The notes under the pieces are model-generated. The model was not told where the DNA came from. It did not search any database and was given only the letters and a program-made list of their open reading frames with translations. The translations under genes and the position numbers were made by a program. From contig CAJUKR010000003.1 of the NCBI GenBank assembly GCA_910587025.1, positions 1 through 64,000 of the forward strand: a stretch of 64,000 nucleotides of DNA, in the 5' to 3' direction. The number at the start of each line of letters is the position of its first letter. Position 1 is the stretch's first letter. Shown one piece after another: positions 54,701 through 63,565 of this stretch. Source of the DNA: an uncultured Christensenellaceae bacterium (GTDB taxonomy: Bacteria; Bacillota; Clostridia; Christensenellales; Pumilibacteraceae).

Positions 54701-55873
54701 ATGCCGAAAAAGGATTATAACTTCGAATACGAAACGTCGGTCGGGAGTCTTACGGACAGACCCCGACTGCTTTTGCATACTTGTTGCGCTCCGTGTCTTG
54801 CGGCGGCGATCGTGTCGGTGACCGCGCATTTCGACGTTACGCTCTATTATTACAATCCGAATATTTATCCTTTGACCGAGTACGAAAAGCGTTTGAGCGA
54901 GATAAAGAAACTTGTTTCGGCGCTCGGCGCAGACGCAAAGATCGTTGCCGAGCCGTACGACAGGACAGATTACGACAAAGCCGTCGGCGAGTATAAGGGC
55001 GGAAAAGAACACGGCGGGAAATGCGAACGGTGTCTTTCGGACAGACTGGAAAGGACGGCGAAGAAAGCCGCGGCGGACGGGTACGATTATTTTTCCACGA
55101 CGCTGACGTCGAGCCCTCTTAAGTCCGCGGAGTTTCTGAATGAAACAATGCGCGCTCTTTCCGCTGTTTACGGCGTGAAATTTTTGCCCTGCGATTTCAA
55201 AAAAAAGAACGGCGCATTGCGTTCGAAAGAGCTGTGCGAAAAGTTCGGGATTTACCGACAGCGGTATTGCGGCTGTACTCCGCCACGCGTGACGGTTGCG
55301 GTCACGGGCGGGATCGCAAGCGGAAAATCGACTTTTACGCGTATGCTCGGCGAACTCGGCGCATATACTATCGACGCGGATAAAGTAACGCGCGAACTTC
55401 AGGCGGAAGGGAGCGACGTCAACGCGCTGATCAAACGCGAATTTCCGAACGCGGTCGTCGTAGGCAGGCTCGACAGAGCAAAGCTGAAAGCGGAAGTGTT
55501 TTCCGACCCGTCCAAACTGAAGGCTTTGGAAAGCATAGTACATCCCGCGGTAGGTAAAGAACTCGCTTTGCGAATTGCCCGCGCCGACGCCGAGATCGTC
55601 GTCGTGGAAGTGCCGTTACTTTTCGAATGCAATCTGAGCGGTATTGCCGACATTACGGTAAACGTTGCTTCGTCGGACGAATCGCGGAGATTGCGCGCAA
55701 AGCAGCGGGACGGTATTACCGACGAAATGTTCGACGCGGTGGCGGCGGCGCAGATGAGCGGCGATGAGCGCAGGCGTCTGGCGGACGTTACGGTCGAAAA
55801 CGACGGGGACGCCGAATCGCTGCGCTTACAGGCAAAGGAGCTTATGACAAGATGCGTGGCGATGTTAAAATAA
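54701..55873 (+). CDS. Fusion: QueH epoxyqueuosine reductase + CoaE dephospho-CoA kinase
   Basis: A frame of 390 residues with two complete enzymes. Residues 1 to about 192 are QueH (formerly DUF208), the iron-sulfur enzyme for the last step of queuosine tRNA synthesis, with HTCCAPC, the GGKCERCLSDRLE cluster and the terminal CGC (Cys190, Cys192). After about four residues comes CoaE (about 197-390), the last enzyme of coenzyme A synthesis, with P-loop GGIASGKST (203-211) and the DADKVTREL and VHP regions. The parts have no metabolic link. The next gene is a lytic transglycosylase, as often found after coaE in Clostridia. The ATG lies four bases after prfA. Confidence 0.92.
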   Translation: MPKKDYNFEYETSVGSLTDRPRLLLHTCCAPCLAAAIVSVTAHFDVTLYYYNPNIYPLTEYEKRLSEIKKLVSALGADAKIVAEPYDRTDYDKAVGEYKGGKEHGGKCERCLSDRLERTAKKAAADGYDYFSTTLTSSPLKSAEFLNETMRALSAVYGVKFLPCDFKKKNGALRSKELCEKFGIYRQRYCGCTPPRVTVAVTGGIASGKSTFTRMLGELGAYTIDADKVTRELQAEGSDVNALIKREFPNAVVVGRLDRAKLKAEVFSDPSKLKALESIVHPAVGKELALRIARADAEIVVVEVPLLFECNLSGIADITVNVASSDESRRLRAKQRDGITDEMFDAVAAAQMSGDERRRLADVTVENDGDAESLRLQAKELMTRCVAMLK

Positions 55874-56346
55874 AACAAAGTATTGTCCTTTTTGCCGTTA
55901 TCACAGTGATAGCGGCATTATATTTCGCGGCGGTCGGATTTTTCCCGCTTAAATATTCCGCCGAAGTGCGCGAGGCGGGAGAAAAGTTCGATCTCGACGA
56001 AAACCTGATAAGAGCGGTGATCCTGACCGAGAGCGGATACGACGAGTCCGCCGTGAGCTCGGCGGGCGCGGAAGGGCTTATGCAACTCATGCCGTCCACG
56101 CGGAGATGGATATCCGAAACGAGCGGCATTCCGTCCGACGGGAGCGCTCGCAGCGAGATACTTCTCGGCTCGGCATACCTGCGTTATCTTCTCGATCTGA
56201 CTGGCGACGAAACGGACGCGCTCATGTCGTATAACGCCGGTTACTCGAACGTGCTGAAATGGAAGCAGGGCGGCACTCCGTTCCCCGAAACGGTGGAATA
56301 TGTGCGCAAAGTGAGGTTTTTCGGAAAAATATACGCTTTGCTCTGA
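55852..56346 (+). CDS. Membrane-anchored lytic transglycosylase (SLT family)
   Basis: Cleaves peptidoglycan glycan strands. A protein of 164 residues: an N-terminal membrane helix (about 10-30) and an SLT domain with catalytic Glu60 in ILTESGYDE, the GLMQLMP motif and the later MSYNAGYSNV. The start overlaps the coaE end by 22 bases in another frame, with AAAGGAG about 11 bases upstream. Confidence 0.93.
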   Translation: MRGDVKIKQSIVLFAVITVIAALYFAAVGFFPLKYSAEVREAGEKFDLDENLIRAVILTESGYDESAVSSAGAEGLMQLMPSTRRWISETSGIPSDGSARSEILLGSAYLRYLLDLTGDETDALMSYNAGYSNVLKWKQGGTPFPETVEYVRKVRFFGKIYALL

Positions 56347-56350
56347 CCGC

Positions 56351-56379
56351 TTGACCGTGAACGGCGATTTTGCTATAAT
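56351..56379 (+). promoter_or_regulatory. Promoter of the WYL regulator, near-leaderless geometry
   Basis: TTGACC (56351-56356), a 17-base spacer and TATAAT (56374-56379). The ATG lies 9 bases later, with no Shine-Dalgarno site; the predicted leader is about three bases. Confidence 0.72.
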
Positions 56380-56388
56380 TTGTATATT

Positions 56389-57315
56389 ATGAACATTTCG
56401 CGCATTTACGGCATATTGATAATGCTTATAAACAACCGCCGCGTCCGACGCGACGAGCTTGCCGCGCACTTCGAGATCGCGCCGCGTACGGTTCAACGTT
56501 ATATCGACGAACTGATCGCGGGCGGAGTTCCGATCGAAGCCGCGAAAGGCAAGCACGGCGGATATTACATACCCGACAGTTACAAGATGCCTTATCTGCT
56601 GTTTACGCCCGACGAACTCGGACGCGTCAAGGCGTGTCTGACCGCGCTCGGCGGTACGTTCAGGGACGGGATCGGCGAAAGCGTTTACGAAAAACTTACG
56701 GCGCTCGAAAAGGGCGCGGCGGTCGCGGGTGCGGTTCCGCCGCTCGTTATCGATTCGGACGCCTGGAACGGACGGTCGGGTTCGCTTCAGTCCCGGCTCG
56801 ACGCCGTTCAGGCGGCGATCTCGGACAGTCGTACGATCGCGATAAACTATACCGACAAAAACGGCAAGTCGTCCGTGCGCAAACTCGATCCGTATACGCT
56901 TGCGCTCAAGGAAGGCGTGTGGTACGTTTACGGACGGTGTCATATACATGACGAATTTCGTCTTTTCCGCCTTGCACGAATGAAAGGCATCGAGCTTACC
57001 GAGGATATTTTCACGCGGAAAGAGGGCGCAGACGTACGAATTGCGCTGTCGGCAGATCTGGGCGAGCGTATAAGCATCGAGCTCGAATTCGACGAATCGG
57101 CGCTCGCGGGAATAGAGGAGTGGCTGGGAGCGGAGTCGGTCAGACGTACGGACAAGCTCGTTTGCCGTGCGATCGTGGGAGACGGGGACGACCTCGTACG
57201 TAAGATATTGTCGTTCGGCACGCGGGTCAGAGTGACCGCGCCGCGCCGTCTCGCCGAGCGCGTCGAAGCGGTCGCGGAAGAAATCGCGGCGCATTATCGT
57301 AAAAATTTTATATAA
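56389..57315 (+). CDS. WYL-domain transcriptional regulator with DeoR-like HTH
   Basis: A protein of 308 residues. The N-terminal HTH (about 1-60; RRDELAAHFEIAPRTVQRYIDEL) is followed by a WYL domain (about 130-230) with an SRTIAINYTDKNGKSS strand and the VWYVYGRCH motif, then a C-terminal extension. WYL proteins sense nucleotides or nucleic acids, or control metabolism; the target is unknown here. The ATG at 56389 is taken over the in-frame TTG at 56380, which abuts the -10 box. Confidence 0.88.
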   Translation: MNISRIYGILIMLINNRRVRRDELAAHFEIAPRTVQRYIDELIAGGVPIEAAKGKHGGYYIPDSYKMPYLLFTPDELGRVKACLTALGGTFRDGIGESVYEKLTALEKGAAVAGAVPPLVIDSDAWNGRSGSLQSRLDAVQAAISDSRTIAINYTDKNGKSSVRKLDPYTLALKEGVWYVYGRCHIHDEFRLFRLARMKGIELTEDIFTRKEGADVRIALSADLGERISIELEFDESALAGIEEWLGAESVRRTDKLVCRAIVGDGDDLVRKILSFGTRVRVTAPRRLAERVEAVAEEIAAHYRKNFI

Positions 57316-57340
57316 AAGTAAAAAAGTACCCCAAAACAGT

Positions 57341-57369
57341 TTGAAAAAACCGTGGCGGTATGATAGAAT
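57341..57369 (+). promoter_or_regulatory. Promoter of the M28-like membrane gene
   Basis: TTGAAA (57341-57346), a 17-base spacer and TAGAAT (57364-57369). A normal leader with GAGG before the ATG at 57421. Confidence 0.6.
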
Positions 57370-57420
57370 ATTACGGATAGTGACAAATATTTCTAAATCA
57401 TAAAGCGAGGAAACATATAA

Positions 57421-60153
57421 ATGAACGAAGAGCAAAAAGTTGAACGGACTGCGCCGCTTATGCCTAAGAAGTTCGGAGCGATATACTACTCCGCGCTCGG
57501 GCTTGCGCTTGTGCTTCTGTTGATATTCTCTTTTGTGACATACTATTTTGCGGGCGCGTCCGTTTCGACGTCGGTGGACGTAAACGCCGCTCACGCAAAC
57601 GCCGTTGCGCTTGCTCGGACGGAGCGCAATACTTATGCGAAAAATACTCTTTCGTCCGCCGTCGAACAGATCGACGGTTGGCTTTCGGGCATCGACGGAC
57701 TTACGCGAGTTACGGCGACAAAGTCCGACGGCACCGTAGACAAAGAGGACGGAGAGGATCAGAAGATTACCGCCGCGCTCGCAGACGGTCCGACTTATAC
57801 CGTACAGGATTTCGAAGCGCTCGATTATACGCTCGATCTCGATACCGTGGGTGATATGACCCACGGCGATTATGCGGGTTACGAAGCGAATATACTCGCG
57901 TCGCGACAGGTCAAGAACTTTATCGTGACCATTCCGGGCAGCGGCGACGACGCGGTGCTGTTTATGACGCATTACGATTCCGCTCCGGGCTCGGTTGGCG
58001 CGTCTTCCGCATCCGCGGTGGCGGCTATGATAGGCACTGTGGAAGCGCTGGTAAGCGAAGATATAAAGCCGATCAACGACCTTGTGTTCGTCATCACCGA
58101 AGGCAGATACGAAAGCAGTGTCGGTGCATACGCATTCAGAAATCAGTTCGAGGGGTTCGACAAGGTTTGTTCGCGCGTGAAAGCGGCGTTTAACTTCGAC
58201 GCGATCACCGCGGGCGGAGCTCTTACTCTCATTCAGTCTTCCGAAGGCGATTCGGGCATAATGTCCGGTTATCTTATGTCGGGTGCAAGCGTACGTACCG
58301 ATTCGTCCGTCGCTTCGCTTATGGACGGAGACCTGACTTCCGATTTCGATATCTTTTATGATTTCGCCAACGGCTCGTGGCGTGTTCCCGCGCTCAACTT
58401 CATGACGACTGCGGGAAGCGTTACGGCAGGTTCTTCGGGCGACAATACCGAAAACGTGGGCGAGAACGTGACCGCGCAGTATGCGTCGGCAATGGACAAC
58501 CTCGCAAGACATTTCGGTTTTGCCGATTTGGACGGCATGGCGGCAGGAGCCGAATCCGCGACCGCGACCTATCTCGGCGCGGGCTTCGGTATGCACGGCG
58601 TTGCCGTTTACGTCATTGCGGCTCTTCTCGTCGTTCTTCTTATAGGTACGCTTGTCGTCGGAGCGAAGAAAAAAGCGTTCGGGCTCGAAAATACTTTCAA
58701 GGGCGCGGCGGGTGTATTGATCTCGCTTGCCCTGTCGCTCGGCGCATTCTTTATCGCTTATTTCCTCATCGGACTGCTTACCGTGGCTTTCGGCGCGGCA
58801 AGTATGAATATGTTGTTTACGGCGCATCTTCTTACTCCCGCCGTGCTTCTTCCCGCAATACTTTTCGCCGCGGTCGTTCAGTGCGGAATATTCCCGATCG
58901 CAAAGCGCGGACTGAAAGTCAAGGCGGGCGACTGCGTTCGCGGCGGCGCCGTGCTTCAGATACTTACGGCGGCGGTTTTCGGGTTTGTGAACCCGTCCGG
59001 TGCGCTTCCGTTTATTATCATCGCCATAGGCAACGTTGCCGTTATGCTCGCAAGCGCGCTTCTTAAGGATTTGTTCAGAGCGAAATTCGGCTTCGGTATG
59101 GAGCGTTTGTTCCTTTATACCGTTCCCGCGATTTTCGGTCTTCCTCTTCTTATCCAGGCGACCATGGTTGTCAGCAATCTGTTCGCAACTATCTCGATGC
59201 CTTTCATGCTTGTCGCCATAGCGATGCTTCTTACTTCGATCACGCCGTACTTCGATTATCTCCAGCCCGTGCTCGCCGACGCTTTCTATAAGCTTCCCAA
59301 GCACACTGTTCCGGTCGTCGAAGTCGTGTCCGAAGAAAGGGAAGACGCCGCGAAAAAAGGCAAATTCGAAACGGTTACCGAAACCAAAGTGGTGCGCCGT
59401 AAAGTGGCGTGGAATTATCATAACTGGTTCGGCGTTACCGTTCTCACCGTTCTTACAGTGATCGCGCTTCTTATAGGCGCGCCCGTAAGTTCGGCTGTGA
59501 ACATTTCGGGTCCGAACAATTTCGTTTCGGGTTACGACTTCAGAATGAATTCGACCACCGATTCGATCTTCGACGATTCCGTGGTTTGTTATGTGGACGG
59601 TTCCGTATCCGGTTCGGGCAGATATTACTGGCTCATTAAAGACGAAAACGTCTATCAGTCGATAAAAGGTCTTGCGGGCTACGATTATTGGGAATGGACG
59701 TACGACGACAATCTCGGCGCGTATAAGAAAGAAGTCGCCACCGAAGCGATGCCTTCGTTCTCGTCCAAGCTGTTTGACAAGAGTACCGAAACGGAGGGCA
59801 AGACGGTCATAGACGTAAGCCCGACGTACGTCGCTTCGTCGCAGGTCAGAATGCGTCTAAGCAATCTTCGTGCGGGCGATAAGATCACGGTAATAAAGAA
59901 CGATGATACCGATTATGTTCTTACCGTATCCAACCCCGCAAGTTACGTTACCCTCGAGTTGCCTTACGGTTACGGCAATTGCACGATCGAGATCGAAACC
60001 TCGTCGTCGAGCATTCTTGTGGACGGTTACGAGTATTCGAACAGCCCCGTCGCGCTCAACCTCGCGTACGAACACTATGCCGATATGGAAGAATATTTCG
60101 CAACGCTCGGAAAAGAACTCGGCATCGGGTTCATGCTTCGCGGAACGGCATAA
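57421..60153 (+). CDS. Polytopic membrane protein with degenerate M28 (aminopeptidase) domain
   Basis: A protein of 910 residues. One helix (about 18-42) is followed by an extracytoplasmic M28-like domain (about 60-380), about eight helices (roughly 390-640) and a C-terminal soluble domain, an architecture like ER-type M28 peptidases. The fold lines up with M28 (FMTHYDSAPGS; FNFDAI), and the first zinc ligands His184 and Asp186 remain. The second-site Asp motif GADD reads GASS (194-196), the catalytic Glu pair GEE reads GRY (228-230), and the final zinc His is not found. It is therefore probably a non-enzymatic relative, perhaps binding or scaffolding. The terminator at 60178 closes the unit. 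Confidence 0.8.
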   Translation: MNEEQKVERTAPLMPKKFGAIYYSALGLALVLLLIFSFVTYYFAGASVSTSVDVNAAHANAVALARTERNTYAKNTLSSAVEQIDGWLSGIDGLTRVTATKSDGTVDKEDGEDQKITAALADGPTYTVQDFEALDYTLDLDTVGDMTHGDYAGYEANILASRQVKNFIVTIPGSGDDAVLFMTHYDSAPGSVGASSASAVAAMIGTVEALVSEDIKPINDLVFVITEGRYESSVGAYAFRNQFEGFDKVCSRVKAAFNFDAITAGGALTLIQSSEGDSGIMSGYLMSGASVRTDSSVASLMDGDLTSDFDIFYDFANGSWRVPALNFMTTAGSVTAGSSGDNTENVGENVTAQYASAMDNLARHFGFADLDGMAAGAESATATYLGAGFGMHGVAVYVIAALLVVLLIGTLVVGAKKKAFGLENTFKGAAGVLISLALSLGAFFIAYFLIGLLTVAFGAASMNMLFTAHLLTPAVLLPAILFAAVVQCGIFPIAKRGLKVKAGDCVRGGAVLQILTAAVFGFVNPSGALPFIIIAIGNVAVMLASALLKDLFRAKFGFGMERLFLYTVPAIFGLPLLIQATMVVSNLFATISMPFMLVAIAMLLTSITPYFDYLQPVLADAFYKLPKHTVPVVEVVSEEREDAAKKGKFETVTETKVVRRKVAWNYHNWFGVTVLTVLTVIALLIGAPVSSAVNISGPNNFVSGYDFRMNSTTDSIFDDSVVCYVDGSVSGSGRYYWLIKDENVYQSIKGLAGYDYWEWTYDDNLGAYKKEVATEAMPSFSSKLFDKSTETEGKTVIDVSPTYVASSQVRMRLSNLRAGDKITVIKNDDTDYVLTVSNPASYVTLELPYGYGNCTIEIETSSSSILVDGYEYSNSPVALNLAYEHYADMEEYFATLGKELGIGFMLRGTA

Positions 60154-60177
60154 CGGTTATTTACACGTCATTTAACG

Positions 60178-60206
60178 AAAAGAGCGGAGCGATTCCGCTC
60201 TTTTTT
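60178..60206 (+). terminator. Terminator after the M28-like gene
   Basis: A stem of AAAAGAGCGGA with its perfect complement (60178-60188, 60194-60204), followed by T. Confidence 0.9.
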
Positions 60207-60244
60207 GCGGAAAAAATAATATTTTCGCATTCCCGTTCTTTTGC

Positions 60245-60273
60245 TTGCAAAATACTTGTTTTCATGCTAAAAT
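60245..60273 (+). promoter_or_regulatory. GH95 gene promoter
   Basis: TTGCAA (60245-60250), a 17-base spacer and TAAAAT (60268-60273). The leader of about 70 bases contains a small hairpin and GGAGGT before the ATG. Confidence 0.65.
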
Positions 60274-60352
60274 ACTATGTATGGAAATTTCGCCGTTTCG
60301 GCGTAATTTGTTTGTTTAATCGAGAAAAATATCCGGAAACGGAGGTCTATTT

Positions 60353-62740
60353 ATGGTAAATATCAGAAAACCCAAAAACGCTTTGAAGTTCAATAAACCG
60401 GCTTCGTGGTGGGGCTCCACATGGCGTGAAGCTCTTCCTACGGGCAACGGCGTGATCGGTGCGGCTGTATACGGCGGCGCCGGAGACGACGTGGTCATGA
60501 TCAATCACGGCGATTTGTGGTGGCAGGGGCATGTCGGCGTTTTGCAGGATGTTGCCGACAAGCTCGCGTCCGTCCGCAAGAAGCTGGACGATAACAGTCC
60601 CGCGACCGCGCAGGACATTCTTTCGGGCGCGCTTATTTCCAAGAATTACAGACCTCTTATGTCGTATCCTCTTCCGCTTTGCGATTTCCGCATAAGTCAG
60701 CCGCTCGATAAGTCCGCGCGCGACTATCAGCGTATTCTCAACATGGAGAACGGGGAAGTTTCGGTCGTTTTCCGCGACGGCACGACGAAGTACGAACGTT
60801 CGACGTTCGTTTCCCGTGCGAATAATCTCGTTTGTTACGAAATCACGAAGTCGGGCAATAAGAGTATAGACGTTACTTTTTCGCTCGGTATGCACGATAA
60901 GTTCAACTCCCGTACTCCCGTATCGGTAAGCAAAATGCCGGACGGACTGAACGTTAAGTACGAAAATTTCTTTATGTATTTTTCCGCGCGCTCGGATAAC
61001 GGAACCGATTTCGGTTGCGTCGCGCGTATAAACCATTTCGGCGGTACGCAGACTGTGGATCCGCAGAACGGAATAACGATAAAGGGCGCGGAAAAGGTAC
61101 TTGTTCTCATAAGCCCGTTTATCGAAAGCCAGCGTGAAAAGGAATGGAAAAATCGCAAGTCGTCTCTCACTTCGGTAAAACTCACTTACGATAAGTTGCT
61201 TAAAGAACATACCGGTCTTCATTCGCGGCTTTTCTCGTCCGCGGAACTCGATCTCGAGGCTTCGGATCGCGACGTTGCCGTCGACCGTTTGCTCGACGAT
61301 GCGTTCGTCAACGGCGAACTTCCGCTTGCTTTGGTGGAAAAATTGTGGGCGTTCGGACGTTTCCTGCTTATTTGCGGGGCGTCGCCAGTAACACAGCCCT
61401 GTCCGCCTTACGGGCTTTGGTGCGGTGATTTCAAAGCGCCTGATTCCAATATCGACGCATCCGGTCCGCTTCAGATGATGTACGAACAGATCTTCGCGGG
61501 CAATCTTTGCGATTATGTCAATTCGATACATAACTATTATAACAACGTTCTCGACGATCTGAAAAAGAATGCGTCCAGACTTTACGGTTGCCGCGGCATT
61601 ATGATCCCTTCGGTCATCGCTCACGGTACCGGCGCGCTCGGAACTACCGATCCCGCGGCCATTCATTTCACTGCCGCCGCAGGTTGGGTTTCTCAGCTTT
61701 TCTTTGATTATTACCGCTTTACGGGCGACGATAAATTCCTTAAAGCAAAAGCAATGCCGTTCATGAAAGACGTGGCGTCTTTCTATGAGGAGTTCCTGAA
61801 ACTCAAGGACGGAAAATACGAATCGTCGCCGTCGTACAGCCCGAATACCACTCCGGGAAACTGGGTGATAGGCAACGAAGAATTGAAAATAGCGCGTAAC
61901 GCCACGGTGGACTTCGCCGTGATCCGCGAACTGCTTTCCGATCTTGTCAGCGGAAGCAAAGTAACGGGAATGTATAAAGACGAAGTTCAGAAATGGGAAT
62001 ATATGCTTTCGTGCATACCGTCGTATACGACCAACGCCGACGGTACGGTCAGAGAATACTGCGACAGCGAGTATGCGGATAACGACGCTTCGCCGTCCGC
62101 GGCTATGTTCTATCCCGTTTTCCCGGGCACGGAAGTTGGCGCGGCGTATCCCGAACTCGTGCGTTCGTTTTCGCTGACTGCGCATAAAAAACTCGATACG
62201 GCGAGAAAATCTTTCACGGCAGGCAGCCTGGCGCGTTATGCGAACGTGCTTGCCCGCACGGGCGACGGCGATGAAGCGTACGACGTTATCGTTAAAATGG
62301 TACGTTCGATGAGTATGCAAAACCTCGTGTTCGCTACGAACGACTGGCGCGGAATGGGCATAGGAAAGGAAGACAGCTGGGCGACGTATTCGCTCGAGGG
62401 AAATATGGGCGTGACGAATGCGATGCAGGAAATGATCCTTCAGTCCACCGACTCGACGATTTTCGTTCTTCCCGCGCTTCCGAAAGATTTCGAGCGCGGC
62501 TCGATCGACGGATTCCTTACGCGTACCGGCGCGGAAATCAGCCTGACTTGGAACTCTCGCCGCGGTACGGCTAATATAAAGCTCAAATCGCGTAAAGCCG
62601 TCACTGTCAATGTCAAACTCCCGTCAGGTTCGGGATATAAGTCCGGAAAGCTGGGAGAGTCGTTCGACGCCGAAACCGCTACGGTCAGCGGTCTCAAATT
62701 GGCGGCAAATAAACCCGTATCGTTGGATATTCGCTTTTAA
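60353..62740 (+). CDS. Glycoside hydrolase family 95 (alpha-L-fucosidase-type)
   Basis: An inverting hydrolase of 795 residues. The N-terminus WWGSTWREALPTGNGVIGAAVYGG and INHGDLWWQG match the GH95 N-terminal domain; the (alpha/alpha)6 barrel follows (about 270-680), with PPYGLWCGDFKAPDSNI in the middle and a C-terminal beta domain. GH95 contains alpha-1,2-L-fucosidases and alpha-L-galactosidases; I cannot tell which. There is no signal peptide, so it acts in the cytoplasm on imported oligosaccharides, unlike the membrane-anchored GH3 upstream. No transporter genes adjoin. Confidence 0.9.
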   Translation: MVNIRKPKNALKFNKPASWWGSTWREALPTGNGVIGAAVYGGAGDDVVMINHGDLWWQGHVGVLQDVADKLASVRKKLDDNSPATAQDILSGALISKNYRPLMSYPLPLCDFRISQPLDKSARDYQRILNMENGEVSVVFRDGTTKYERSTFVSRANNLVCYEITKSGNKSIDVTFSLGMHDKFNSRTPVSVSKMPDGLNVKYENFFMYFSARSDNGTDFGCVARINHFGGTQTVDPQNGITIKGAEKVLVLISPFIESQREKEWKNRKSSLTSVKLTYDKLLKEHTGLHSRLFSSAELDLEASDRDVAVDRLLDDAFVNGELPLALVEKLWAFGRFLLICGASPVTQPCPPYGLWCGDFKAPDSNIDASGPLQMMYEQIFAGNLCDYVNSIHNYYNNVLDDLKKNASRLYGCRGIMIPSVIAHGTGALGTTDPAAIHFTAAAGWVSQLFFDYYRFTGDDKFLKAKAMPFMKDVASFYEEFLKLKDGKYESSPSYSPNTTPGNWVIGNEELKIARNATVDFAVIRELLSDLVSGSKVTGMYKDEVQKWEYMLSCIPSYTTNADGTVREYCDSEYADNDASPSAAMFYPVFPGTEVGAAYPELVRSFSLTAHKKLDTARKSFTAGSLARYANVLARTGDGDEAYDVIVKMVRSMSMQNLVFATNDWRGMGIGKEDSWATYSLEGNMGVTNAMQEMILQSTDSTIFVLPALPKDFERGSIDGFLTRTGAEISLTWNSRRGTANIKLKSRKAVTVNVKLPSGSGYKSGKLGESFDAETATVSGLKLAANKPVSLDIRF

Positions 62741-62755
62741 GCAGAGGAAATCATC

Positions 62756-63502
62756 ATGAAAATTTTTCTTACGGGAATAAACGGCAAAATGGGAAAAGCG
62801 ATCGTTTCGGTCGCGGAAAATACCGAAGGCGTGGAGATCGTCGGCGGCTTGGACGTCGTGAAGGGCGGAGCATATCCCGTCTTTTCGTGCGCGTCAGAAG
62901 TTAATGTTGAGTATGACTGCATAGTCGATTTTTCCCGTCCTTCGACGCTTAAAGACGTTATTTCGCTCGCCGTCGCACGCAAAGTCCCCGTAGTTATCGC
63001 TACGACCGGATACGATAAAGCTCAGCTTGCCGAGATCGACGAACTTGCTCGTAAAGTCCCCGTATTTCGCTCGGCTAATATGAGTATAGGAGTAAACGTT
63101 GTGGAAAGCGTGTTGCCGCTTCTTGCGTCCGCGCTCGATGGCTTCGATATAGAACTTGTGGAAGCGCATCATAATCAGAAGGTCGATGCGCCGTCGGGAA
63201 CTGCCAAGCAGATGCTCGAAGCCGTTGAAAAAGGACTGAACTACAAGCCCGAGTACGTCGACGGAAGATCGGGTGAGAGCAAGCGCAAAAAAGGCGATAT
63301 AGGCGTTCACGCCGTGCGCGGGGGGACAATCGTCGGCGAACACACGGTGATATTCGCGGGTGACGACGAAATCATAGAGATCAAACATACGGCGCTTTCT
63401 CGCAGGATATTCGCGGTCGGTTCGATAAAAGCCGCGTTGTTTCTCAAAGGCAGGAAAGCGGGCATGTACAATATGACGGACTATTTGAAAAGCAATAAAT
63501 AA
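62756..63502 (+). CDS. dapB: 4-Hydroxy-tetrahydrodipicolinate reductase
   Basis: The third enzyme of the lysine/diaminopimelate branch after DapA. A protein of 248 residues with the NAD(P) loop FLTGINGKMGKA and the substrate motif HHNQKVDAPSGTAKQM. AGAGGAAA precedes the ATG, 15 bases after the GH95 gene, so it is probably read from the same transcript or an unseen promoter. It has no lysine riboswitch of its own, unlike asd-dapA. Confidence 0.96.
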   Translation: MKIFLTGINGKMGKAIVSVAENTEGVEIVGGLDVVKGGAYPVFSCASEVNVEYDCIVDFSRPSTLKDVISLAVARKVPVVIATTGYDKAQLAEIDELARKVPVFRSANMSIGVNVVESVLPLLASALDGFDIELVEAHHNQKVDAPSGTAKQMLEAVEKGLNYKPEYVDGRSGESKRKKGDIGVHAVRGGTIVGEHTVIFAGDDEIIEIKHTALSRRIFAVGSIKAALFLKGRKAGMYNMTDYLKSNK

Positions 63503-63504
63503 TT

Positions 63505-63531
63505 AAAATCCGACGTAAAAGTCGGATTTTT
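63505..63531 (+). terminator. Terminator after dapB
   Basis: A perfect stem AAAATCCGAC/GTCGGATTTT around GTAAAA (63505-63530). Confidence 0.85.
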
Positions 63532-63565
63532 AAGTTATGCGAAATTTGAGGAAAACAGAAAAAAT

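Noticed and set aside
55918..59421. Minus-strand open frame of 1167 codons spanning three plus-strand genes
   Set aside because: It crosses the transglycosylase, WYL and M28-like genes and their promoters; composition is that of an antisense shadow.
63319..63325. Run of G in dapB resembling the poly-G promoter motif
   Set aside because: It is six G inside a coding region, without TTGACA or a -10.
63503..63565. Manganese (yybP-ykoY) riboswitch before mntP
   Set aside because: Only 63 bases, filled mainly by the dapB terminator.
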